From Neoarius graeffei (Eukaryota > Chordata > Actinopteri > Siluriformes > Ariidae), in assembly GCF_027579695.1 (NCBI RefSeq), contig NC_083570.1, positions 5,301,001 to 5,365,000 on the forward strand: a stretch of 64,000 bases of DNA. Reading direction: 5' to 3'. The position numbers were made by a program, and so were the translations under genes. The notes under the pieces were generated by a model, which ran no database searches, was not told the origin of the DNA, and saw only the letters and a program-made list of their open reading frames with translations. Positions 31,141 through 42,580 of the stretch are shown in pieces. Every line of letters begins with the position of its first letter. Positions within the stretch are counted from its first letter, which is position 1.

Positions 31141-32804
31141 TTTCACCCTCAGTTATGAGAGAGGATGATTCCTCCTCATTACTTACCAGTGAAATTGAAG
31201 AGGCGAGCACTGGTGAAGAATCATTTGTGTGTGTGACACTGATGATATCGACACCACGCCGAAGTCCACTGCCACAAGGAGCCCAGTCTCAGTCACAGCC
31301 ATGAGAAGTCAAGCCTCACCTACTACTTCAGAGAGTGGCTCCTCACTTTTAGCTGGAGAAGATAGTAGCTGGCATTCCAGCTTTGAAATACCCTGGAATA
31401 AGATGCCCTCAAATACAAGAAGGGTGTTGGATACTGAGAAGAGACCGACTGCAGCAGAGAGAAGGGAGATTATTAGGATTGTCGCTGCTGAAATACTGAC
31501 TGTATGCAAGAAACCTGGAAAGAGGCACATCACTGAAATTGCAAGGAAAATGGTAATTCACTACCCAAAATCCTTCCGAGATGAGATTGAGGGCCAGGTT
31601 GTCGGCACTGGGCATGACATGAACTGTTTCACAAGTCAATCTCAGATTGATAACTATAGACGACTCCAAGCTCCTGCCCAGAAAAGGCTTTCTGAAAGTG
31701 ACACTCCTGACAATGCAAAAAAAGCATGCAGAGATGCATATGGCTGCATTAATCCTGACCCAGAGCTTCCTGCTGGTGAAACAAAAGATAAGCAAAAACA
31801 AGAACTAATGAAGATGTTCAAAGACAAAGATGCAAAGAAAATAGAAAGACTGATGGTTGAGACGTTTCCCTCACAGAGGAGAGACATACTGTCAGGACTG
31901 AAGGAGACAGAAGGGATCCTTAAGGAATGGCCTTTCCTCTGCCAGGAAATTGGAATGAGGCTTCATTTCAGAGAACTAACAGGTGTCCAGATTGATGACA
32001 GCTTTGAAGGGTCCACAGCCACCAAGTTCAGAAGAATCCTGTGGTATTTTCAGTTTATTCAAACTGAGCCGTCCAGCAGAGTAGGCACTATTCTGAACCA
32101 AGCCCTGGCAGGAGGTGATGAAACTTGTGCAGCTGTACTGATGCTTCTTGTCCATTTTAAAGGGCAGGAAGACAATATGTTAGTAAATGTCGATGACCCC
32201 GCCATTGTGACTGATGTGGACCCCACCAACCTACCATGGACACCCTGTGTTGTGGTCTGTGGTAGGTGTGTCAAAAAATAATGTTATGACTTAATATCTT
32301 TGTTTACACATATGGAGGAGTGTACCGTACACTGCAAAACATGTTTAGAGCTGGAGAAATCATTTTACGTAATTTTTTAAACACTTGGCACAGTTCTTGT
32401 TTTGCAGTGTGTGGAACACAGCTCCTGGCTTACTTAGCCATTAGGGATCCATATACATGTAGCAAACTATTTACTGGCTATGGTAATAATACTCTCGCAC
32501 TGTTTTCAGGTAATAGCCCACTCACTGCCAAGATGTTCATGGTTGCTGTGGACCAGGTCATAGTCAACGAACAGCTTCACCAAAGCATTCCAGATGATGT
32601 TCTGCTCATATTACCTGCACAACATTGACTACCCAGTGGAACTCGTCACTACTCTGGAGTTCTTGCAGAGGTACACTTTCAGAATGCATGCACACGCTGC
32701 TTTACAGGTAGATAATGTAGAATTTGCCAGTTGCTGTTTGTAAACACACAGCATTCAAACCTGGCAACTCCTCCCCAGCTCATAACTCTGACCTGCGTAT
32801 CTCA

Positions 32805-32958
32805 AGGAAATTTAATTGAATGCAACTGGACTTGGTTATAGGTCTTTGAAGACGTTTCACCTCTTCGTCAGTTCATGCTCGTCTGACTAGGACTAGTCCT
32901 AGGTGAAACGTCTTCAAAGACGTATAACCAAGTCCAGTTGGGTTCAATTAAATTTCCT
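32805..32958. repeat. Foldback repeat with 58-base arms in intron 2
   Basis: 32805-32862 pairs with 32901-32958 at constant register (core 'gtctttgaagacgtttcacc'). Arms are bounded by 'aggaaatttaatt' and its complement. Probably a foldback MITE; the transcript would form a long hairpin inside the intron. Confidence 0.9.
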
Positions 32959-33116
32959 CGTGATAACTATGACCTGGATGAATGAGAATATTCACAGGCT
33001 CTGAGACATGCGGTACGTATACATACTGCTCAAGTTAGGAGTCTCAGTGCATTTCTACTCCCAACCCCCTCTAATGATTGGAAATTGCATAGTGTAGCTT
33101 TGTGAAAACGTATTAA

Positions 33117-34009
33117 GGCCCGGTCCCACTGGCCGATGGACACAAAACGTATGCAAAAAGGACACAGCGGACGAGCACAATTTCGGGGGTGGCTCTATCC
33201 GTTTTTATCCGCTCCAGAAATGGACAAAATTGGCGAAAACAGAACGGAAAAGAACGGACGTGGGTAGTATATAGCGGGGATGTTAAACGCATGTTCATAG
33301 GAAGCCTAGCGGATGGAAGTGGATGACAGCTCCGAAGGGGTTACCGGTGATAACTGAGAAGCGGACGCATAGCAGAAAGAGCGGATGCATAGCGGGTGAA
33401 GGGGATGCATCACGTACGCCTAACGGAAACAAAGGGGATGCTGCGCGGATGTATATCGGATGCAGACCGTTCACTGCGCTAGGTGTCCTTCTACATACTC
33501 TAGACATACTCCAGACATCCTAAATATACGAGATACATCCCAGATATAAACGCTTTGTCCGTTTTGAATACTTTATATACGAGATGCATACGCTTACATC
33601 CTTTCTATTTCCGTGCTACTAACGATGAATAGACGTTTCATGTACCTTATCTTTCCTCCCTCTTTCCGTTTTCAGCTGCAGCGGATGTGAGTTGCGAGGA
33701 TGCCCAGAGGATGCAGAGAGGATACAGCAGACGTTTAACGGATGATAACAGACATAGAACGTTTGTTGCTCGTATATGTCGCGGATTTACATCGTACACG
33801 GCGGAAAGTTCATCCGTTCTAAAAGTTTTGTGCAGCTCAAAACTTTTTGCGCGGATGAAATCACAGTGGACGGATGCTCGATGGATAGAGCGTATGAAGC
33901 ACGTATGCAATGAGTACACAACGGATGCATAGCGTTTTCCAACGGATGGCAAAGATTTTTTTACGTTTTACATCCTCTTTGCATCCGTAAGTGCAGTGGG
34001 ACCGGGCAT
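33117..34009. mobile_element. TTAA-flanked MITE rich in CGGATG motifs
   Basis: Termini ggcccggtcccactgg and cagtgggaccgggcat are inverted and flanked by TTAA (33113-33116, 34010-34013), the target of piggyBac and Kolobok elements. The body is packed with 'cggatg', 'ggatgcatagcg' and complements at both ends. No transposase. It lies within the last intron of the SAMD3-like gene, ending 90 bases before exon 3. Confidence 0.8.
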
Positions 34010-34229
34010 TTAACTTTGTATCTAAAGATGCTGTTTCACTGGCTTTAATGCCAACATTAGTTTTCTCTGAATGGTTTGTGTTAAATGTTTTTCCAACAGA
34101 TGCATCTTCAGAATCAACCCAGATCAAGGGACCAAAGTCGAGCGAAAAGCAAAGGGACGTCAGTATGCTGTCAACCCAAGGGTGCTGAGCCTCATTTCCA
34201 AAATTGCCAATTTTGGATGGACAGAGTAA

Positions 34230-34377
34230 AAGGGTGAGATCACTACCTCACCAAATAAACACGTGTCCATGTGAATGCCAGGACCAAAGGTTTCCAAGTA
34301 GAACAGTGCATTGAAATAAGTTGATGAATGTTATTGAAGTGTTAATTCATTTGAGACAAACTTTTTGTAAGCACAGC

Positions 34378-34419
<42 letters not shown>

Positions 34420-35336
34420 TTTTTAATTTTTATTTTTTACTTGCAATAGATTGAAGATTTCTGTTCTCAGTGTCTCACTCTGCGGCTGGCATGTTATTGT
34501 TGGATATAAGGTGCATCAGACTTGTTCATGTGTTCGGCCTATTTGGCACACACAAATTGAAGCTTCAGTTTGGAGGCCCTTCATTCAAAAGAGCACTCTG
34601 GGGGTTCATGATGCCCTTATCATTAAGTGTAAATGCATTGATGAATGTTTGAATAAAACATTCAACAGCAAGAAGCTAATCGTTGTTGCTACTTCCTGCC
34701 TGGACTATTGCAATCCTTTTTCCTGACTTTGCCTTTCCTCATTTTATTTTTGTCAGATTCATTGGCATTATATCCGGAATTACAGTTTGAATATTAAAGT
34801 ATATAAGTCTACACCAGCACTTTTATACATACAATACAAGTAATAGTCAACAAGATTGTGAATAAGATTTACTTTAAAATTACAGAGAAAAACGTTAGAT
34901 TGTTAGTAGACTTACCAGTAAACCTTTTATATAACAAGCTACATAGTTAATTACAGGTTGAATGTATAATTACATGCAAATAAAAATAAGATTTACCTTA
35001 AAATTACAGAGAAGTGTTAATATTGTTAGTATGGACAAACTTTAATATACCAGGCTACATATTTAATTACAGATAATTACTGTCATTTTACATGAATTTG
35101 TATGTATTTTAAGAAAACTGAAAAGATCATGTAAAATGAATATGGTATTTTTCTGTAAAAAAAGAGAAATGTAGTTTATTACTGTCATAATACTTAGAAT
35201 AACAGATGGATTGTTGATTTACAGATAATGTCTAATTTTAGTTTTGTACACTATTTTTATAGACCAAGAAAACTGCTGTAAAAAATTAGTCATACTGTAA
35301 AATTAGGTTTCTTACAGTGTTCCTCATATCTGGAAA
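34230..35336. other. Repeat-rich spacer
   Basis: Holds a (TA)n run at 34381-34413 and a partial tandem duplication of about 130 bases (34858-34985 against 34986-35090, sharing 'aagatttac' and 'aaattacagagaa'). A MITE-like end is at 35318 (cttacagtgtt, with ctgtaaaaaat-type motifs upstream). Open frames at 34451-34726 are not recognised. No gene seen. Confidence 0.5.
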
Positions 35337-36762
35337 TTTAATAACTAATTACAGAACCGTGAATTTTGTGATCAGGTGGAGTCTCTTATTTTGGAGGTTG
35401 AGGAGTTCGACATGTCTGATAGGAGTAAATGGGAATGGTTTAAGTTTAAGGTCAAACAAATAGCAATTGGCATGAGTAAAAAACTTTCACGTATAAGGCA
35501 AGTTTATTTATATAGCACATTTCATACACAGTGGCAGTTCAATGTGCTTTACAGAAGTAAAAGCAAAACAGTAAGCAATAGAAAATAAAATTACATAAAA
35601 TAAATGGGAAGAAAAATAATTAAACAACAGTAGAAATAAAATAAAATGAAATAAAAGTTCAATTAAAATAAGAAGACAAGAACAAAAGGATCTGATTGAT
35701 AAAATTAATACATTAGTAAATAACACAACTATCCTTTGAAAACATTTCAGAATTAGTCACTGCAGTCTCAATGAGAAGAAATGTACACAATAAAGGCAAA
35801 TGGAGCTTCCACTCGACCAGGAGCTAGATGGATCGAACAGGGTGAAAAAAATTCATTGTATTTCTTCAGACTTGAAAAACAAAGACAAACTAAGAAAAAA
35901 AATGAGTAAGCTTATGACCAATGATAATATAATAGAAGATTAGAAATGAGTACAGGATGGAATTTGGCTCGTTTATTGTAACTTAAATTTAATAAATCAG
36001 AATGTGATGTCTTATTTTATCCCATCAATGATGACCTCAAAAAAACTGGATGAAGACAAACATACACTTGATGAGGAATGAACTATAACAGGAATTGAAA
36101 TTGCATTAAAACAAATGAAAAATGGTAAATCACCAGGAATCGATGGCTTAACATCTGAATTTTTAAAATACTTTTGGGTGGATATTAAAAAAATATATTA
36201 TATAGAGCATTCTTAGAATGCGTTCACAAAGGATGTTTATCCCCGACGATGAAGACAGGCTTAATAACCTTGCTACCAAAACCCAAAAAAGACTTCTTGT
36301 TGCTAGACAATTGGAGACCTATAACCTTACTATGCAATGATTATAAATTACTTGCCTTAGTATCTGCTAATCGTCTAAAGCGTGTACTTGTAAAACTTGT
36401 AGACGAATATCAATCAGCCTTCATGAAGGGAAAATATATTCAAAACCACGTCCAACTGATTCTGGATATGATTGATTACCAATCGATTATTTAATCAGTC
36501 TCGTTTTATTTCTAGACTTTTTCAAAGCATTCGACACTGTGGAGCATGATTTTTTGTTTATAAAACTCAAAACTCTTGGATTTGGAAAAGGCTTCTGCAA
36601 GGTTATTAAAATATTTCACAATGATATTTATAGTTATATCTCCCTTAACCCTGCAATGACACCAAAATTTAAGATTTTATGTGGAATCAGACAAGACTGC
36701 CCAATTTCACCAAAATTATTTTATGTCCACAAATGCGAGCGTACTTAACCTTGTGGAATAAT
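35337..36762 (+). pseudogene. Tx1/L1-like LINE ORF2 fragment, finTRIM B side
   Basis: Disrupted frames encode MSDRSKWEWFKFK, KNGKSPGIDGLTSEFL, LLPKPKKDFLLLDNWRPITLLCNDYK, YQSAFMKGKYIQNH, FLDFFKAFDTVEHDFL (palm motif A) and GIRQDCPISPKLF: reverse transcriptase of the Tx1 branch of L1 LINEs. Several stops and shifts are shared with the copy at 60688-61780, so it was dead before duplication. It stops at 36762, where the finTRIM flank begins. YADD and the C-terminus are missing. Confidence 0.88.
35499..35667 (-). mobile_element. L2-type LINE 3' tail inserted in the Tx1 fragment
   Basis: 'caagtttatttatatagcac' and 'tcaatgtgctttacag' are the complement of an L2-like 3' end. The copy at 60860 lacks it ('ataaggagacaag' is continuous there), so it inserted after the duplication. 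A short 'ataag' repeat flanks it. Confidence 0.75.
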
Positions 36763-37005
36763 ATGAAACAAACAGAACTTTATAATGCGAAGGTCATGAG
36801 ATCATTTTCTTTTTAAATTTGACGAGTTTCTTGTCTGACAGTTAATTTTTAACATTTCCTTTTTAATTATTTTAAATTATTCATCTGTTTTAATTTAAAT
36901 ATTAAAATGAGTGTTTTTGTGCAGCTGGATTGTGTTCTAGTGAAACAGACGACTGAGCAACAACGTGGCAACGTGCAGGAATTTTACAGAAAACACTACA
37001 CACTT
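36763..37005. repeat. 3' flank of finTRIM B, shared with C
   Basis: Matches 62738-62973. Relative to C, the stretch equivalent to 61788-62737 is missing at 36762, joined through short shared 'aataata' sequence. Confidence 0.85.
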
Positions 37006-40000
37006 TTATTCTGGATCACACAATCTCACTGTAGAACCATAAAACGCGGAGTACCTAAACCCAAACCCAGCGTATAGAGTCTGAGTGAATGTGGTGTGGA
37101 CTCTGTGGAGGAGCTTCATCGTGTCAGAGACGCTGTAGAAGGACAGAGTTCCTGCACTGTGATCCACATACACTCCTATTCTGGAGGCTGATGGAACTCT
37201 GAGATCAGTCTTAATGTAGTTGTGATGGAAAGAGAGAGAAGAAGAAGAAAAACACCACAGACTCCAGGACTGATTGTTGAATCCAAACCCACACTCTTTA
37301 CCCCATCCTTTCCTGCTGATGTCTTTATATGAGACTGATATGGACACAGCAGCACCGCTCCACTCCACCTCCCAGTAACAGCGTCCACACACACTCTCCT
37401 TACACAACACCTGCTCCCAGTAATCAAATCTCTCTGGATGATCAGAGTAACGCTGCTCTATCACACTCCATCTCACCGCTCTGTTCTTCTCAGACAGAAT
37501 GAGGCGACGATGTGCCGTGTTGGGATCCAGAGTCAGATAACAGAAATCTAAAATAAAAGAGAAAAACAAACTGAACAATGTGAACATGAATATCCGCGCT
37601 GGGGGCGTGGTCACGAAAACACCAGTTCGGTTGCAGTGAAAACAACCAATCAGAATTCAGATACAAGAACCAATCAGAATTCAGATACATTCTGTTGCCA
37701 AGTAAAACAGTGTTGCCAGATTGGGCGGGTTTGACGTTAGTTCGGCGGGTTTTTATCAGATGTTAATAAACATTTCGCACGAATGTTCTGTGTGAGAATG
37801 CAGCCAGAGACACTTCTACAGCCTTAGAAGGACTTTGATGCAGCGCATTCTATGTACTATCTCCGTCCACTAGTCTACATCCAATCCAGTGGCGGCTGGT
37901 GGGCTTTGAAATAGGCGAAGCTCAGTTTTAGGTCTACGTAATACAATTTTTCAATTTATTTGTTATTTGTCATGAGTCAATTTGTTATGTGGGTCTGTCT
38001 CAGAAACTGGTCTCTCATTTGGGACATTATAGTCAAAAAATAAATTTTCTAATTTTACTTTTTTTTTTTTTGCATTTACCTAAAGGCCTCTGCATGCTCT
38101 TGCAACAAGGCTTTCGCAGATAGCTTTTCGCAGACAGTTGTAATTTATCGTTGAGCGGGGAGTAATAGGCGTGCACGATGTTATTCACCGGCACAACGCA
38201 AGGGGGCGCGAAGTCGCTAGGAGTAGTTGGTGGGTGTGGTTAGTGGAGTGTTTATCCTCCGGTTATTTATAATGACTAGAACTTTTTTTTTTTATAATGA
38301 CTAGAACTGGAGTCGTATAGATGTACGTATTTCCTCAATCAACCGCTCTTCGTGCTGCTCCATCTTCACTCGTGTATTTAAAAATGGCGGTCATGAAAAC
38401 AAAACAAACCGGGAAAGTAGGGAAGCAGAAGTGCGTGTACAGCGGATGTAGAGTGGACCAATCAGAGCCCTCTTGTCTGCGACGCTGTCTGCGAGGCTTC
38501 TGCGGTGGTCACAATTTTTGGGAGGTGCGCGCAGAGCATCTGCGAAGGTGGGGGGGCTATGCAGACACTGTCTGCGACGCTATCTGCGAGGACTGGGTTG
38601 TCAGCATAAATTGGCCTTTACACTCAATGTTTCTTTTATCATGTTTAATAAGAATAAAGATAGCGTCTTGCTTTATCTGGCCTCTGCTGTGGATTTTTTT
38701 TTTTTTATTAGAATTCAAATGTTTTTGTAAAATTTTTTGAAAATATTGAAAAATTTCCTCTTTGATTGATTGGGTTAAAAATGCCAAGTTATGATGACAA
38801 TTGATTATTCACTTAAATATGAATAATACGATACCATTTTGGGTATTTGATATGGCAAAATAGGACACAATGGAAAAATCAAGAACGCACCGGAAAGATG
38901 AGAATAACGGAGGTGGTAAAAGAACAGCGACTGTACCGGCTGAAGGTCGCGCGGGTCTCTGCTGTGGCGCGCGAGCAGCGGGACATCACTACCGCACCGG
39001 ACGGAGCGCGAGGCGGGGGCGGGGCAAAATGACTGGCCGTACTTTGCCATTATAGCAGATAGATACCAGCTGTTAGCAGCTAGCACTGCAGATCCCAATA
39101 AGGCTCAAGCTAGCCTACAACCATGTTGATTGAACTACAAATGAAACGAGTGAATTCACAAATGATCAAACTGATAGAATGGATGAAAGTTAACGGAGCA
39201 CAATGAGTAATATTTACATTTATTTACAGAGTAATGTACAGAGACATCAATGAGAAGAAACATTTATATGAAAAGAAATTCGGACAGCACTTTGGCACAC
39301 AACTACACTTTCTCGACATCCGCTAGGGACTGACTGATCATGCTTCCGTGTTCCTCGCCGAAGTACAGCGACTGCCCTCCTCATGTCTTTCAAACACCAC
39401 CTCCAATAATCCTTTATCAGCCCGGCTTCTTGGCCCGCCCATGTCCCGTTTACCCCCAGAGATACCCGGCTTCCCCGGAAGTGACGATTTTGTCGATTTT
39501 AACCAATAACAACTAGCCGAAATTGGCTGTTCAGAGCCGTCTCGTAGACTGCAACGGATACCCGGCTGCCAGTCCATAGAGCCCATTGAAATAAGAAAGG
39601 TTACAGCCTGGCAGCAAAGGTGATTCTCGTAGCGAACTGCAAGTTCGTCAGACATCACTCAAATAAGTTACAGGATGACATAGGGATAGTTATGAACGTA
39701 AATACAATCTTGGGCATATATTATGTTATGCAAGTTATTGTTTTAATGAGAATTCAACGTCGTAGACGCCGCAGTTTGGGGAGAGAATTTTAGGGGAAGT
39801 TCGGCTTCCCTTGTTGTCTCTGAGAAATCACCCCGATCCAATCCAATCCATATTAAACACTTCTGTGACCCAATCAGAGATCGCGGGCATCACACGACAC
39901 AAAGACCTAGTTTACCCAGCACCCCTTAGGTATTTTAAACAACCAAAATCGAGCATTGGCCTAAATTGATCATTAACAAACATTTATCTCATTAAGTATT

Positions 40001-42530
40001 ATTTAAACAAAACAATGTCGATGTAACTGTAAGACTAATATGAATGTGTGTAATGTAGTGCAGAAACTGAACTCATAAACTAGTAAATAAGAATGACGCA
40101 ATCCATTCTCCATTTTCTCTTCTCATGTTACATTCAGCCATGCATCGCAGCCTAACTTTTTTTTTTTAATTGAAGTATATAAAACAGGTACAATCTAACA
40201 AATCCACAAAAATCAGGATAACAGATGAAGAAAATACATGGATGTAGACAAAAATAAATTAAGCAGAATAACTAGGCCTATAAAATTAATAAAACAAACA
40301 GGATAAAAAGATAAATAAAAAATAAATAACCTCAGCAATGCAGATGTTAGATATGCATCGTAGCCTAACATAGCCTACATAATATTATGCGTGTGCGCCA
40401 CCTACTGGTGCATGTAGGATTCAGAACACAGCAGATGATTGCAGAGTTATAATCTGATTGAACCACACGGAGCCGAGTACCAGACAGCAGATTCTTCACC
40501 TCCAGCACTGACGGGCTCATGGTGCTATTTGTTCGATTTACAAATAGTATACTGGACTTTAGCTGCATATTTTTACTTTACAAGATAGGCATCAAGTCCA
40601 TTTTACATTTTGGGTGGTTTTAAGTGCATGTTGGCGGGTTTTGAACATATTTTGGGCTGGAAAAGGTCAGCAGTATCTGGCAACCCTGAAGTAAAATTGT
40701 AACCTGTCAAAGTTCTCGAGCCCTCGTGCTGTTTTACCGTTAGATCAATCACATATCAGCTTAAACTAGCATTCTAAAACTAGTTAAAGATCCCACAGAA
40801 GAGAGCCGACTCCCCCTGCCAGCCTCATGGAACGCAGTGTTTAAGGCTCCGGATGGGTTTTATTTCCATTTATGAGGGAAAGGAACATACACCCTCCCGA
40901 CAGTCAGTGCGCTATTCGCTTGGAAAACACATTTGCAAATTGGTAGAATGAGTTCATCATCACATGCAAGATTTGCAGTTAATCAAATGGATTTCATATT
41001 ATTATTATTATGATTCATGAATTACTACAGTTCTGAACTTCAAATGTCAAAAGTCTGGCCTTTGGAGAGATGATGGACACTCTTTTGGTGGAACACAATG
41101 GAGCAAAATATTGTGACCCTCTAATGTTGACCTGAAGTTGGCACCACTGGGGGTTGGCATTGGGTTTTTGTCCCCACCAATGTTAATACCAAACCTACGC
41201 CCTTGCCTACATGTTATCTCGTTCTAATTGTTGTTACTTTTATCCAAATGACAGCTGGCAATACGTTGTTACTTTGCACTTTTTGTTGATCTGGGTACTA
41301 ATCTTTGAGAAACTGGATTGGCAGAATGTTGCCTGTGAAGAAAAGAATGTCTTTTTATTACCCTGTGCCAAGTTAATATTCACTTCAGTGCAATTTTTAA
41401 GAGCCATAAATTGTATTTTATTTATTGTTTTTGTTGTGAGTGGTTTTGTTTGATTGTTGTTTTATTTTTTTAGCTTATTTATTTATATTTATTTTTTACG
41501 TTCCACTGTTGAATTGAATAAGTTGACTGAATTAAAAGTTTACTGTTCTATGAAAGGGTGTATTTGCATGATCATTATTATTTTACTAGTGGCATAAAAT
41601 TGTCTTGAAAAGACGTCAACAATAATATCGTTTATCGCAATAATTTGAGACAATATATCATCCAACAAAATTTGTTATCGTAACAGGCCTAGACGTGTGT
41701 GTGTGTGTGTGTGTGGTGTTAGATGTACCTTTCAGAAACTCTTCTCTGCTCTGTGGTTCTGGTTCTGAAATGATCTGAACTGCTGCAGCTGTGGAGAGAA
41801 AAATAGAAACATGAGTTTGTGTAAAAGATGGAAAGAGTTTAAAGTGATCCAGTCAGTTTATTCATTTTAAATCAGTGTTTTAGTTCAAAGTTTCGGGTGA
41901 ATAAAGTGTCTGCAGAAAAGAAAGCAGGAGCATCGCTAAGAAATAACACATCACTGTGTTTCTCCAGCAGGAACAGCTCCTCTTACCATGTGGAGGGATT
42001 TTGTTGAATTCCTCCTCACAGAATTCCTCGAGTCTCTTTTTCAGATCTGAGAGAGAATTCCTCACGCCATCAAATGAGAGATGTTGATGGACAGTGATGC
42101 TGGAGGTGTGAAATGATGGTCTTTGAAATGGAGGAGAGCGACGTCCAGAAGCTAAAACCTACAGAAAGCAAATGAAATGTAAAACCCACTTGTGATGTCA
42201 GACAGGGACATTTATTGTTCCCTTAATGAGAGGTGTTTTAGAGAGTGTGTGAGGAACAGCTGGCTCTTTAGATCAGACAGTGAGTGTTACCTGGAGGAAA
42301 TGGATGTGATCGTGTGTGTGTGAAAGCTGCTCCAGCTCAGTGACTCTCCTCTGAAGATCAGCAATCTCCTGCTCCAGTTGCTCCAGGAGTCGTTCAGCTC
42401 GACTCAGTTCAGCCTTCTCCTGATCTCTGATCAGCTCCGTCACCTCCCAGCGCTTTTTCTCCATGGAGCTGATCAGCTCAGTAAAGATCCTCTCACTGTC
42501 CTCCACTGCTGTCTGTGCACTGAGCTGTTA

Positions 42531-42580
<50 letters not shown>

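Larger units (their letters stand above)
31141..34229 (+). pseudogene. SAMD3-like fish gene, frame-disrupted
   Basis: Three exons with GT/AG borders: 31141-32261, 32510-32670, 34100-34229. They encode blocks typical of the multi-copy fish family annotated 'sterile alpha motif domain-containing protein 3-like': KRHITEIARKMVIHYPKSF, DAYGCINPDPELPAGE, SQRRDI, EWPFLCQEIGMRLHF, TPCVVVCG, YPVELVTTLEFLQ, then (exon 3) RCIFRINPDQGTKVE and VLSLISKIANFGWTE before the stop at 34227. Two lesions are visible: a 2-base GT slippage at about 31227-31235 shifts the frame, and exon 2 changes frame near 32570 between VAVDQVIVNE and the SFTKAF block. The upstream SAM-domain region is not seen. Molecular function of the family is poorly known. 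Either a decaying copy or two sequence errors. Confidence 0.85.
37708..40688. mobile_element. hAT element in finTRIM B intron 5, 8-bp target duplication
   Basis: Termini cagtgttgccag and ctggcaaccctg are flanked by aagtaaaa at 37700-37707 and 40689-40696. The left end is also present in finTRIM C at 63769, with the same flank. About 1 kb without its nested insertion (37887-39835); no transposase seen. The 92-bp unit at 8981 is a minimal relative. Confidence 0.9.

Noticed and set aside
34451-34726. Overlapping plus-strand frames beyond the SAMD3-like gene
   Set aside because: No recognisable domain; the SAMD3-like protein already ends at 34229 with the family's usual C-terminus.
38321-38740. 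139-codon frame within the nested hAT-like element
   Set aside because: It overlaps the 'ctgcgacgc/cgcagatagc' inverted ends of a MITE; composition is explained by those repeats and no domain is visible.
41211-41453. 80-codon hydrophobic frame in finTRIM B intron 5
   Set aside because: AT-rich intronic sequence with no homology recognised and no splice context.
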